NCBI RefSeq assembly: GCF_027213715.1
Contig: NZ_JAPWGM010000002.1
Span: 372,001-436,000, forward strand
Direction: 5' to 3'
From: Pedobacter punctiformis
Lineage (GTDB): Bacteria > Bacteroidota > Bacteroidia > Sphingobacteriales > Sphingobacteriaceae
DNA length: 64,000 nt
In this document: positions 10,253-18,624 of the stretch, piece by piece
Layout of the letters: each line of letters opens with the position of its first letter
Numbering within the stretch: the first letter of the stretch is position 1
Translations under genes and position numbers: made by a program
Notes under the pieces: generated by a model
The model's database searches: none
What the model saw: the letters and a program-made list of their open reading frames with translations, nothing else
Told to the model about the DNA's origin: nothing

Positions 10253-11056
10253 ATGGAATCACCAATTTACACCCAAATAGAAAATCTGAAAGTTACTGTC
10301 TTTCAGGCTTATCTCTTTTGGGAAAATACAGACAAAAACCTTCAAAACCTTAGCCTCAGATTATCCATGGGCGTTAGGGAAAAAACCGATTTAATTATCC
10401 TCCCCGAAATGTTCAATACAGGCTTCAGTATGCAATCAGAATTGCTGGCTGAAGAAATGGGAGGCAAAACCATGCAATGGATGCAGCAAATGGCCACCAA
10501 ATACGAATGTGTGGTAACCGGAAGCTTAATTATCAAAGAAAATGGAAAATATTATAACCGGATGATCTGGATGCTGGCCAATGGCGAACATCAGCATTAT
10601 GATAAAAGACATTTATTTAGCATGGGTGATGAAGATAAACATTACACCGCAGGAAATGATAAGTTAATTGTAGAGCTTAAGGGCTGGAAAATAAGATTAG
10701 CCGTATGTTACGATTTGCGTTTTCCGGTTTGGTTAAGAAATAAAGATGCCGAATACGATATTTTATTATTAGTAGCCAGCTGGCCTGATAAACGTTCTTC
10801 ACATTGGAAAGCATTGATTCCGGCCAGAGCGATAGAAAATCAAAGTTATGTAATTGGTGTAAATCGTGTAGGACATGATGGCAACCAGGTTTACCACGGC
10901 GGGCATTCAATGTGTATTGATCCTTATGGCAATACGGTTTATTACAAACCAGAGGATGAAGACATGTACACCATTACCATTACGTACGAAGAGATTGTTA
11001 AAATAAGAAGGCAATTTCCTTTTTTAAAGGATGCCGATGATTTTCAAATAAACTAA
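10253..11056 (+). CDS. Omega-amidase, YafV-type nitrilase family
   Basis: Cytoplasmic carbon-nitrogen hydrolase of 267 residues. The catalytic triad is visible: Glu in LPEMFNTGF (about residue 47), Lys in YDKRHLFSMGDE (about 119) and Cys in AVCYDLRFPVW (about 151). The F-D/E-P-type context and RHLFSMGDE motif are those of YafV and Nit2 omega-amidases that hydrolyse alpha-ketoglutaramate. The preceding gene is a methionine/glutamine aminotransferase, giving a complete two-step methionine salvage step (known pairing). Substrate range is inferred from family and context. Confidence 0.88.
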   Translation: MESPIYTQIENLKVTVFQAYLFWENTDKNLQNLSLRLSMGVREKTDLIILPEMFNTGFSMQSELLAEEMGGKTMQWMQQMATKYECVVTGSLIIKENGKYYNRMIWMLANGEHQHYDKRHLFSMGDEDKHYTAGNDKLIVELKGWKIRLAVCYDLRFPVWLRNKDAEYDILLLVASWPDKRSSHWKALIPARAIENQSYVIGVNRVGHDGNQVYHGGHSMCIDPYGNTVYYKPEDEDMYTITITYEEIVKIRRQFPFLKDADDFQIN

Positions 11057-11089
11057 TTGCAATAAACCTTAACAAACCGATCAATTTAA

Positions 11090-12124
11090 ATGTTTAACCG
11101 TCGTAAATTTATTAAAGCTTCTGCCCTATCGGCCGGATTACTGGCCCTTGATAAAACCAGTATGGCTGATGTAGTTCCAGCAAAAAAAGCAAATGCTAAA
11201 AACCTGCCCATTGTAATTTCAACCTGGGATTTTGGTATTGCAGCCAATGCAGATGCCTGGAAAGTTTTATCAGCCGGTGGACGTGCCCTGGATGCCGTTG
11301 AACAAGGTGTTTGGGTACCCGAAGCTGACGAAAAAAATCAGTCTGTGGGTTATGGAGGCTTACCAGACCGCGACGGACATGTAACCCTGGATGCCTGCAT
11401 TATGGATGAGTTAGGAAATTGCGGTGCTGTTTTAGCACTCGAACACATTAAACACCCAATATCAGTTGCACGTAAAGTGATGGAGAAAACGCCTCACGTG
11501 ATGCTTGCAGGTGATGGTGCCCTACAATTTGCCCTCGAACAAGGATTTAAGAAAGAAAATCTTTTAACACCTGCCAGCGAGAAAGCCTGGAAAGAATGGT
11601 TAAAAACGGCTAAATATGCACCGGTAATGAATATCGAGAATAAGCTTTATGAAAAAGCTGCCCCTCAAAAATTACCGGGCAATCAATACAACCACGATAC
11701 CATTGGTATGTTAGCCATTGATGCCAAAGGTAATATTTCTGGTGCCTGTACCACAAGTGGAATGGCTTATAAATTACATGGCCGTATCGGCGATAGCCCT
11801 ATTATTGGTGCTGGTTTATATGTAGATAACGAAGTGGGTGGTGCCACATCAACAGGTGTTGGTGAAGAAGTGGTTAGAAACGTAGGTTCATTTTTAGTGG
11901 TGGAATTAATGCGTCAGGGTTATGCGCCTGAGGCTGCTTGTAAAGAAGCTGTTTTACGTATTATTAAAAAGAAACCAGAAACTGCAAAAAACATTCAGGT
12001 TGGATTTTTAGCCATTAACAAAAAAGGCGAATATGGAGCTTACGCCATTCAACAAGGTTTTAGTTACGCGGTATGCAATGCAGAAAAGCAAGATTTGCTA
12101 ATTAAAGGCAAAAGTTATTATTAA
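11090..12124 (+). CDS. N4-(beta-N-acetylglucosaminyl)-L-asparaginase, Tat-exported
   Basis: Ntn-hydrolase of the glycosylasparaginase family, 344 residues. The N-terminus has a twin-arginine signal (FNRRKFIKASALSAG) with cleavage expected near the ALDKTSMAD segment, so it acts in the periplasm after folding. Autocleavage site is before the Thr of NHDTIGML (about residue 202), giving alpha and beta chains; GRIGDSPIIGAGLY is the substrate-binding loop. It cleaves the GlcNAc-Asn bond of N-glycan remnants, as in the Elizabethkingia enzyme. It follows the omega-amidase by 33 bases on the same strand, but a functional link is uncertain. Confidence 0.93.
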   Translation: MFNRRKFIKASALSAGLLALDKTSMADVVPAKKANAKNLPIVISTWDFGIAANADAWKVLSAGGRALDAVEQGVWVPEADEKNQSVGYGGLPDRDGHVTLDACIMDELGNCGAVLALEHIKHPISVARKVMEKTPHVMLAGDGALQFALEQGFKKENLLTPASEKAWKEWLKTAKYAPVMNIENKLYEKAAPQKLPGNQYNHDTIGMLAIDAKGNISGACTTSGMAYKLHGRIGDSPIIGAGLYVDNEVGGATSTGVGEEVVRNVGSFLVVELMRQGYAPEAACKEAVLRIIKKKPETAKNIQVGFLAINKKGEYGAYAIQQGFSYAVCNAEKQDLLIKGKSYY

Positions 12125-12158
12125 TTGAGTTTTCCCCCGATAAACCTATAACAGCAAC

Positions 12159-13034
12159 ATGGGCCTATTATCCAAATTTTTCGGAAAGAAAAATGTAGAA
12201 GAACGTAAAGACGAACCCGAAATGGTTTATATCCCCAATGAGGATGAACGCATGAACTGGGCCATTGAAAAAGCCAATTTAACCCTTTGGTATTTTGAAG
12301 AAAGCCTTAAAAATCCCCAACCCCACCAGGTTTATTTTTCGGTTAAAGTAAAAATAGTAGATCAGGATAACAGTGAACACATTTGGCTTACTGATCCTCA
12401 TTTTGATGATGAGGGCAATTTATTTGGCACAGTTGGAAATGAGCCTGTAAACGTAACAACTGTAAAGTTTGAACAAAAGATAGGCATTGACCGCAACCTG
12501 ATTTCAGACTGGATGACGATAGAAAACGGCCGCCTAATTGGTGGCTACACCATCAGAGCCATAAGAGAAGGTATCCCTGAACAGGAGCGCCAGGCTTTTG
12601 ATAAGAGCATTAATTTATACATTGATGAAGGTGTAGATCATTTTAAAGCCAATCTGGATAGCCCTGAAGGTGCAATTTTAGCCTTGGAAAAGGCATACAA
12701 CGAAAAAGATATTGATGCTGCCCTGGCCTGCAAAGATTTTCATGAAGAAGCCAAAGCCATGCTTTCCCGCTTAAATATGGATACTGATGAAGAAATTATC
12801 GCAAGTACTGCCGAAGTTTTAAATCTTTCTTTTATTAATAATCTGGAAGAAAACGGTTTCCCTGATTTTTCTAACCTTCAAAATGCCTTTACCGAAAGGG
12901 AGAAAACGGATGAAAACCACTGGATTATTACAGAGGTATGCTGGTTTCCGGATGGGGGCAAATCTGTTCAAAAATTAAACACATTCAAATCAGCTACCGG
13001 ATGGAAAGTTTTAGCTCCGGTTTCTGAAGATTAA
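12159..13034 (+). CDS. DUF2314 domain protein (YegJ-like)
   Basis: Cytoplasmic protein of 291 residues without signal peptide or membrane segment. Residues about 27-150 carry a DUF2314-like domain: NWAIEKANLTLWYFEESL, VKIVDQDNSEHIWLTDP and GTVGNEPVNVTTVKFEQKI. The second half (LALEKAYNEKDIDAALACKDF) resembles an NTF2-like or small helical domain. DUF2314 proteins have no established function. Acidic overall. It sits 34 bases after the asparaginase gene and 20 bases before cutC, so it may be part of a loose operon. Confidence 0.75.
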   Translation: MGLLSKFFGKKNVEERKDEPEMVYIPNEDERMNWAIEKANLTLWYFEESLKNPQPHQVYFSVKVKIVDQDNSEHIWLTDPHFDDEGNLFGTVGNEPVNVTTVKFEQKIGIDRNLISDWMTIENGRLIGGYTIRAIREGIPEQERQAFDKSINLYIDEGVDHFKANLDSPEGAILALEKAYNEKDIDAALACKDFHEEAKAMLSRLNMDTDEEIIASTAEVLNLSFINNLEENGFPDFSNLQNAFTEREKTDENHWIITEVCWFPDGGKSVQKLNTFKSATGWKVLAPVSED

Positions 13035-13054
13035 ATTAACCTACTCTATAAAAT

Positions 13055-13825
13055 ATGAGCCATACAAATTCAAAATCTCCTGCTGAAGATTTGAATGTTT
13101 TAGAAATCTGTGCCAACTCTTATGCTTCTGCTCTTGCCGCTCAAAATGGTGGTGCAAAGCGGGTAGAATTATGTGATAATTTGGCTGAAGGTGGAACAAC
13201 GCCCAGCTATGCCCAAATTGCCCTGTCCAAACAAAATTTAAGTATAGAAATCTGGCCAATTATCCGGCCAAGAGGCGGCGATTTCCTTTATTCTGACTTA
13301 GAGTTTGAGTTAATGAAAGAAGATGTAAAAATCTGTAAATCATTAAATTGTGACGGCATTGTTACCGGTATCCTCAATGAAAATGGTAGCATAGATAAAA
13401 AAAGAACCCTTGAAATCATTGAGCTTGCCAAACCTATGCCAGTTGCTTTCCACAGGGCTTTTGACATGAGTAATGATCAAGAAAAAGCATTGGAAGATTT
13501 AGTAGAAATGGGTATTGTACGGGTACTTTCTTCCGGTGGTTCTTCTTCTGCAATTCAGGGCATTGATACTTTAACTAAACTTGTTAACCAGGCTAATGGA
13601 AGAATTGCCATTATGCCCGGAGCAGGAATTAATGAAAATAATATTATTGAATTAATGTCTAAAACAGGTGCTAAAGATTTTCATGCTTCTGCCAAACAAT
13701 TTGTAGCCAGTAAAATGGAATACCGCAATACAGAAACCAAAATGGGCAGCATTGATGATGAGTATCAATATGAATTAACCTCGGTAGAAAAAGTAAAAAA
13801 ACTGGTAAGCCTTTTAGAAAAATAA
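13055..13825 (+). CDS. cutC: CutC family protein
   Basis: TIM-barrel protein of 256 residues. Motifs: LEICANSYASALAAQNGGAKRVELCDNLAEGGTTPSY at the first strand (split here as ICANS and RVELC...GGTTPS), PIIRPRGGDFLYS, FHRAFD and RVLSSGGS. CutC was first named for copper tolerance in E. coli; its direct biochemical function is unsettled. The ATG at 13055 fits the family start. A frameshifted small membrane gene follows after 2 bases and then a cardiolipin synthase gene, all on the same strand. Confidence 0.92.
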   Translation: MSHTNSKSPAEDLNVLEICANSYASALAAQNGGAKRVELCDNLAEGGTTPSYAQIALSKQNLSIEIWPIIRPRGGDFLYSDLEFELMKEDVKICKSLNCDGIVTGILNENGSIDKKRTLEIIELAKPMPVAFHRAFDMSNDQEKALEDLVEMGIVRVLSSGGSSSAIQGIDTLTKLVNQANGRIAIMPGAGINENNIIELMSKTGAKDFHASAKQFVASKMEYRNTETKMGSIDDEYQYELTSVEKVKKLVSLLEK

Positions 13826-13827
13826 AA

Positions 13828-14038
13828 ATGAGGGGAGAATTTCTGAAACCTTATCGTTTCCTGACGCTAATCGCCATTCTACTTTTAATCTCCTCATTCT
13901 TACTCACGAAGAAAACAATTGATATTAATTTAATTCGACACCTATTACATTATAAATTACAGTCAGCTTGCAAGATTACTTTCTATCATATTATTTGTAA
14001 TCAGCATTTTTTATAAATTTTATAAAGTAAAAGCTTAA
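13828..14038 (+). pseudogene. Small two-helix membrane protein gene, interrupted by a frameshift
   Basis: The first reading frame (13828-13935) encodes a charged N-terminus, a hydrophobic helix (LTLIAILLLISSFLL) and TKKTIDINLI, then drifts into unrelated residues and stops at 14016. Shifting by one base at about 13936 continues as DTYYIINYSQLARLL followed by a second helix and YKFYKVKA, stopping at 14038, only 4 bases before the cardiolipin synthase ATG. Joined, this gives a coherent ~69-residue protein with a IDINL-DTYYII core between two helices, reminiscent of small Bacteroidota membrane proteins with an HDTYF motif. A true frameshift, or a base-call error, at 13931-13937 is the simplest explanation. 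Confidence 0.7.
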
Positions 14039-14042
14039 AAAA

Positions 14043-15494
14043 ATGAACTGGTTGCTCCTATCAGAAATTGTCTATGCAATTATAGTCATACTCGTTTGTT
14101 TAAGGGTTGTTATTGATACGCGAAGCAATACCAAAACGCTTGCCTACCTCCTGCTGACTATTTTTATTCCGGTGCTGGGTATAATTATTTATTTCTCTGT
14201 TGGGATTAATTACCGCAAAAGAAAGATGTTTTCTAAAAAGCTATTGCAAAATGAAGATTTAGCAAAGCAGATTGAAATAGAAGTTAACCAATATTCTCAA
14301 AACACATTTAATAACAGCCCTGAGCATGTTCAGGTTTATGAAAGGTTATCCCATCTTTTACTTAAAGACACCCGGAGTCCTTTAACCGGGCACAATGCCG
14401 TTAAATTGTTATTTAATGGTGAAAACAAATTTCCGGAGGTTTTACAGGCATTACGGAAGGCCGAACATCACATTCACATTGAATATTACATTTTTGAAGA
14501 TGATGAGGTTGGACGGTCTATTGAAAAAGTACTCATCGAAAAAGCTAAGGAAGGTATAGAAATCAGGTTTATTTATGATGATTTTGGAAGCCGGTCCATT
14601 CGAAAAAAAATGGTAGACAGGCTAAGGAATGCCGGAATTGAAGCCTTTGCATTTTCGAAAATTACTTTCATTGCTTTAGCTAACCAGCTTAATTACCGAA
14701 ATCACCGCAAAATTATTATTATAGATGGTGTTGTAGGCTTTGTAGGTGGTATTAATGTAAGCGACAGGTATGTAAATCATGCAGAAAGTAAAGCACTTTT
14801 TTGGAGAGACACACATCTTCGGTTAGAAGGTCCGGGTATTTATTATCTTCAATACTTGTTTTTATGCGACTGGAATTTTTGTGCAGAGGAGAAATTACAG
14901 CCTAATAATTTATTTTTCCCAAGACATCATGCTGATTCTAAAAACACTAAAGTTGTTCAAATAGCGGCAAGCGGACCGGATTCAAACTTCCCGTCCATCT
15001 TGTTTTCTTTACTTGAAGTGATTAGCAATGCAAAAAAGGAAATTCTGATTACAACGCCTTATTTTATACCTGGCGAAAGTATTATTGATGCCTTAACGGT
15101 TGCAGCATTGAGTGGTGTATCCATCAAATTGCTCGTTCCGGATATATCTGATTCTAAACTGGTAAATGCAGCTGCAAAATCATATTACGACGAGTTGTTA
15201 AAGGTTGATGTAGAAATATATCTTTATCAAAAAGGTTTTGTACATGCCAAAACGATGGTTGCTGATAAAGAAATTGCAATAGTAGGCAGTGCCAATATGG
15301 ATTACAGAAGCTTTGATCTTAATTTTGAAGTGAATGCCATTATTTATGATGAAGAAATCGCTGGTCAGTTAAGCAATGCTTTTTATGATGATATTCTGAA
15401 TGCTAAAAAAATTGACCGCCAGGCATGGGAAAATCGCCCCGCCATCAGGCAATTACTGGAAAAATCGGCTAGACTTATTTCTCCTTTACTATAA
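14043..15494 (+). CDS. cls: Cardiolipin synthase
   Basis: Phospholipase D superfamily enzyme of 483 residues that condenses two phosphatidylglycerol molecules at the inner membrane. Two N-terminal transmembrane helices (residues about 4-24 and 33-55) are followed by two HKD motifs: NHRKIIIIDG near residue 219 and HAKTMVADKEIAIVGSANMDYRSF near residue 400. Length and architecture match ClsA-type enzymes. It begins 4 bases after the reconstructed end of the frameshifted small membrane gene, implying an original translational coupling. Confidence 0.94.
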   Translation: MNWLLLSEIVYAIIVILVCLRVVIDTRSNTKTLAYLLLTIFIPVLGIIIYFSVGINYRKRKMFSKKLLQNEDLAKQIEIEVNQYSQNTFNNSPEHVQVYERLSHLLLKDTRSPLTGHNAVKLLFNGENKFPEVLQALRKAEHHIHIEYYIFEDDEVGRSIEKVLIEKAKEGIEIRFIYDDFGSRSIRKKMVDRLRNAGIEAFAFSKITFIALANQLNYRNHRKIIIIDGVVGFVGGINVSDRYVNHAESKALFWRDTHLRLEGPGIYYLQYLFLCDWNFCAEEKLQPNNLFFPRHHADSKNTKVVQIAASGPDSNFPSILFSLLEVISNAKKEILITTPYFIPGESIIDALTVAALSGVSIKLLVPDISDSKLVNAAAKSYYDELLKVDVEIYLYQKGFVHAKTMVADKEIAIVGSANMDYRSFDLNFEVNAIIYDEEIAGQLSNAFYDDILNAKKIDRQAWENRPAIRQLLEKSARLISPLL

Positions 15495-15610
15495 AACAGT
15501 TTTTATAGAGATCAACTTCTTGCAATTTCACGCAAAATCAAAATATTTCTATTCTTTTTTTGAGATTGACACTTTCAATTCTATATTTATAGCAATTTAA
15601 AAACGCTCAC

Positions 15611-16141
15611 ATGATTGAAACCCAAACCAATACTTTCTGCAGTTGCTGCTATAGCAAATATACTCTCGATGATATTTTTTGTAAAAATTGCGGATATCCT
15701 TTGCAGGGAACTAAACATCAGCAAGATTCTTTCATTTCAGACAGACAAATCAGAGAAATTGAATTAGAAGAATCAAATAAGAAAATTAAATCTGCGACTA
15801 ATTCTCTTTATTGGATAGCTGGGGTACTCGCTTTTTGGGGAATAATATTTTTCGCAATGAATCAAGACAGTGGAAATGATGGATTTGTAATATTTATTAC
15901 AAATATAATCCTCTCTATTTCCTTTTTGGCACTTGGAGCATGGAGTAAAACTAAACCTGCACCAGCATTAATCTCTGGATTATCATTATTTGTTATTATT
16001 CAAATTTTAAATGCTGTAGTTTCTCCTATATCAATACTTTCAGGTATTATTTTTAAGGTTATAATTATTGGATACCTGATAAAGGGAATCAAGGGAGTAC
16101 TTGAAGCAGATAAGTTAAAGAAAGAATTAAATGTAGATTAA
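15611..16141 (+). CDS. Zinc-ribbon membrane protein of unknown function
   Basis: Protein of 176 residues. A zinc ribbon at the N-terminus (CSCCYSKY then CKNCGYP, residues about 10-35) is followed by a charged linker and four hydrophobic segments (about residues 62-80, 88-105, 115-135 and 138-155), then a lysine-rich tail. No catalytic motif seen. It ends one base before the TTG start of a CPBP protease that also begins with a zinc ribbon, so the two are almost certainly co-translated and may act together. Function not recognised. Confidence 0.75.
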   Translation: MIETQTNTFCSCCYSKYTLDDIFCKNCGYPLQGTKHQQDSFISDRQIREIELEESNKKIKSATNSLYWIAGVLAFWGIIFFAMNQDSGNDGFVIFITNIILSISFLALGAWSKTKPAPALISGLSLFVIIQILNAVVSPISILSGIIFKVIIIGYLIKGIKGVLEADKLKKELNVD

Positions 16142-16142
16142 C

Positions 16143-16928
16143 TTGGAGGATACTGAAAACCTAACCAAAGTTTGTCATAACTGTCAATCAGAAATCCTGA
16201 CCAGCAACCATTATTGTAATTATTGCGGACAAACTCAAAATGCTGAAGAAATTGAGACCGCTGGTTTTAAGTGGTCAAACCTTCAACAATTAGCTCTATT
16301 TTTCGTTGTTCAGGTTTTACTTTGCATAACACCTGCTATTATAAAAGAAAACAGCATTTTCTTTAATTTAAGTTTAGATGTTGTAATGGCCATTACAACC
16401 TTAATATTTTTTGGTTACAGCTGGGCAGAAAATAAATATTTATTAAAATGGCCTGCCTTTTCTCTGAAAAAGTTACTTCTTTTTATTGTAATTGCTTCTC
16501 TGGCCTCTGTAATTGTTCAGTACCTGGTTACCCATTTAAATTTAATTTTGTGGAATAAAACACAAAGCTACTACGATACTTTCAGTGGGCATCCTTACGG
16601 TAAATACCTGATGATTTTATCCATCGCAATATTTCCTGCTTTATTTGAAGAACTGGCCTACCGGGGATATTTAATGCAAAAACTGATCAATATTTTTGAC
16701 GAAAAGCAAGCTATTTACATTAGTTCCTTTATCTTTTTTATTATGCATTTTAGCCTGATTTCTTTTTTCTGGCTATTGCCTTTTGCAATAACATTAGGTT
16801 TTATCAGGATCCGTGAAAAAACGATATGGTACGGTGTAATCATTCATTTTATTTTTAACCTTACGGCGTGCTTATATGAATTGGTTGATTATGATGAGTT
16901 GCAACACCTTTTAAATAGTCTTCAATAA
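16143..16928 (+). CDS. CPBP family intramembrane protease with N-terminal zinc ribbon
   Basis: Membrane protein of 261 residues. An N-terminal zinc ribbon (CHNCQS and CNYCGQ, residues about 11-31) precedes about seven hydrophobic segments. CPBP (Abi/CAAX protease-like) motifs are complete: EELAYRGYL (EExxxR), FIMHFS and GVIIHFIFN. The start must be the TTG at 16143, since the next in-frame ATG falls far beyond the zinc ribbon. Bacterial CPBP proteins act in bacteriocin immunity or membrane-protein processing. It is paired with the preceding zinc-ribbon membrane gene; substrate unknown. Confidence 0.85.
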   Translation: MEDTENLTKVCHNCQSEILTSNHYCNYCGQTQNAEEIETAGFKWSNLQQLALFFVVQVLLCITPAIIKENSIFFNLSLDVVMAITTLIFFGYSWAENKYLLKWPAFSLKKLLLFIVIASLASVIVQYLVTHLNLILWNKTQSYYDTFSGHPYGKYLMILSIAIFPALFEELAYRGYLMQKLINIFDEKQAIYISSFIFFIMHFSLISFFWLLPFAITLGFIRIREKTIWYGVIIHFIFNLTACLYELVDYDELQHLLNSLQ

Positions 16929-16941
16929 ACCTTTTTGTTCC

Positions 16942-17361
16942 TTATTGAGGAAAAGAATCTTTAAACCGACCATAAACCCAGGTTCCGGCTACTGCGCTTA
17001 ACAAGGTAACAATTACAACAGTTGCTCCTGTTCCAATTTGTGCAAACAATGGACCGGGGCAGGCACCGGTAATGGCCCAGCCCATTCCAAAAATTAAGCC
17101 ACCATAAATTTGCCCTTTATTAAATTTCTTTGGCGTAATCACGACTTCCTCTCCTGTTATAGTTTTAATTTTAAATCGTTTAATAATCAAAATGGAAATC
17201 ATTGCCACTAAAATAGCACTTCCAATTATACCATACATATGAAATGATTGTAACCTGAACATTTCCTGAATGCGAAACCAACTGATAATTTCAGCTTTTA
17301 CAAACACGATTCCGAAAACCATACCTACAATCATATATTTTAAGTTTGAGATCAGTTTCAT
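16942..17361 (-). CDS. YeeE/YedE-type permease, second half (DUF6691-like)
   Basis: Membrane protein of 139 residues with about four helices. The motif GMGWAITGACPGPLFAQIG is the conserved cysteine-bearing segment of YeeE/YedE thiosulfate permeases. The start is the ATG at 17361, which overlaps the stop of the upstream half-gene by one base (TAATG), so the two halves are translationally coupled and probably form one transporter. Earlier in-frame starts lie inside the upstream gene and are rejected. This split arrangement is known for Pmp/YeeE systems controlled by sulfur-sensing regulators. Likely role: uptake of a sulfur compound. Confidence 0.86.
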   Translation of the reverse strand: MKLISNLKYMIVGMVFGIVFVKAEIISWFRIQEMFRLQSFHMYGIIGSAILVAMISILIIKRFKIKTITGEEVVITPKKFNKGQIYGGLIFGMGWAITGACPGPLFAQIGTGATVVIVTLLSAVAGTWVYGRFKDSFPQ

Positions 17362-17930
17362 TATAGTTTCAAAATATAAGGTAAAATCAGGTTTGCGGTA
17401 AAAAAACCGCCAACCATAAAACAAATTGTAGCAATTAAAGATGGCCATTGCAGACTGGAAATCCCCATGATGGCATGCCCGCTGGTACACCCGCCTGCGT
17501 AACGCGTACCAAAGCCAACCATAAAACCACCAAAAACAATTAAAATAAAGCCTTTTAAAGAAAGTAAATTGGTCCAGTTAATCATTTCTGATGGAACAAG
17601 CTTAGAGAAATCATGAATCCCATACCCGGATAATTCATTTACTAATTTTGAATTGAGCTTCAGTTCATCCGGATTGGAGAGCCATAACGAAGTTAAATAA
17701 GCCCCCAATAAAATGCCCAGCACGAAGAATAAATTCCAGCTTTCTTTCTTCCAGTCGTATTGAAAAAACGGAATTTTAGCAGGAATGCAGGCTGCACAAA
17801 TGTGCCTTAAATTGGCAGAGATACCAAATGGTTTATTACCCAGGAGCAATAGCCCAGGAACAATAAGGCCAATTAGAGGCCCTGCAACATACCACGGCCA
17901 GGGTTGTTTTATCCAATCCAGAAAATTCAT
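17361..17930 (-). CDS. YeeE/YedE-type permease, first half
   Basis: Membrane protein of 189 residues with about five helices. [20 protein letters not shown] is the signature cysteine motif of the YeeE/YedE family (thiosulfate or related sulfur substrates). An additional CAACIP motif is seen near residue 44. The gene overlaps its partner half by one base. DUF983 follows upstream on the same strand (31 bases away) and a Crp/Fnr-type regulator lies further upstream. The family is clear; the transported sulfur species is not. Confidence 0.88.
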   Translation of the reverse strand: MNFLDWIKQPWPWYVAGPLIGLIVPGLLLLGNKPFGISANLRHICAACIPAKIPFFQYDWKKESWNLFFVLGILLGAYLTSLWLSNPDELKLNSKLVNELSGYGIHDFSKLVPSEMINWTNLLSLKGFILIVFGGFMVGFGTRYAGGCTSGHAIMGISSLQWPSLIATICFMVGGFFTANLILPYILKL

Positions 17931-17961
17931 TGGATAAATGTCGGTATAAAATCTCTAATTA

Positions 17962-18354
17962 CTAATCTCCACTGCCTGGAACATAATGTAAACCAGGGGT
18001 TAAATAGTGTAATAAAACAACTCTCGAATAGCGGTAATTAATTGGAGAACATAACAAAACACCAAAAAGAATTAAACCAACGTAATACCATAAGTTCTCG
18101 TAAATTAATGGTAAACCTAAAATATATGAAGCTACACCTATGGTTATAATTTCAGCTACGTTCATTGCATAACTCACAAACATGGCTACATAGAAAAAGC
18201 CCGGCTCACGTTCAAATTTTAAATTACAATGTGGACAATTGACATTGGTTTTTTGCAATTTAAAAGCATAAGCACTTCCGGTAAAAATATCGCCTTTTCT
18301 ACAACGTGGACACTTACACTGAATAAACGCCTGAAATTTAGATAACTCTTCCAT
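17962..18354 (-). CDS. DUF983 zinc-binding membrane protein
   Basis: Protein of 130 residues with an N-terminal zinc ribbon (CKCPRCRKGD and CPHCNLKFEREPGF) and two transmembrane helices, the standard DUF983 layout. DUF983 proteins are widespread in Bacteroidota and Alphaproteobacteria with no defined function. It lies just upstream of, and in line with, the split YeeE/YedE permease. A TAAATTTG box on the minus strand at 18383-18376 may be its promoter. Confidence 0.88.
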   Translation of the reverse strand: MEELSKFQAFIQCKCPRCRKGDIFTGSAYAFKLQKTNVNCPHCNLKFEREPGFFYVAMFVSYAMNVAEIITIGVASYILGLPLIYENLWYYVGLILFGVLLCSPINYRYSRVVLLHYLTPGLHYVPGSGD

Positions 18355-18375
18355 AATTCATTTTATTTAATGTTA

Positions 18376-18383
18376 CAAATTTA
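18376..18383 (-). promoter_or_regulatory. Probable -7 box for DUF983 and the sulfur permease
   Basis: On the minus strand this reads TAAATTTG, a full match to TAnnTTTG, 21 bases before the DUF983 start codon. The -33 position reads TGTT, only a partial match to TTTG. Confidence 0.45.
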
Positions 18384-18489
18384 GGCCTAATTGAATGTCT
18401 AAAACATGACCTATATCATATTCTTAAAACAAGACAATCCGCTTACATTCGATAATTGAAAGCTATAAATCCGGTATAACATTCATTTA

Positions 18490-18590
18490 TCATTCTGAAC
18501 ACACTGAAGAATCCAAAACAACTGGCATCAGCTTATAAGAGAAATTTTAAAGTATAGCTGGTGTGAGATTCTTCGTTTCTCAGGATGACA
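18490..18590. repeat. Long palindromic intergenic element (CCTGAG-type)
   Basis: About 100 bases that can fold into one imperfect hairpin. GAAGAATC (18506-18513) pairs perfectly with GATTCTTC (18567-18574). Outside it TCATTCTGA pairs imperfectly with TCAGGATGA, and inside it GCATCAGC pairs with GCTGGTGT through G-T wobbles. The arm pattern resembles the dispersed TCCTGAG...GAAGGATC repeats common in Bacteroidota genomes. It lies between the ends/starts of the Crp and DUF983 genes. Degenerate fragments of a similar kind are at 49325-49435. Confidence 0.6.
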
Positions 18591-18624
18591 AAAGCTTTTA
18601 CCCCTTAAATCTTATCGATATATT

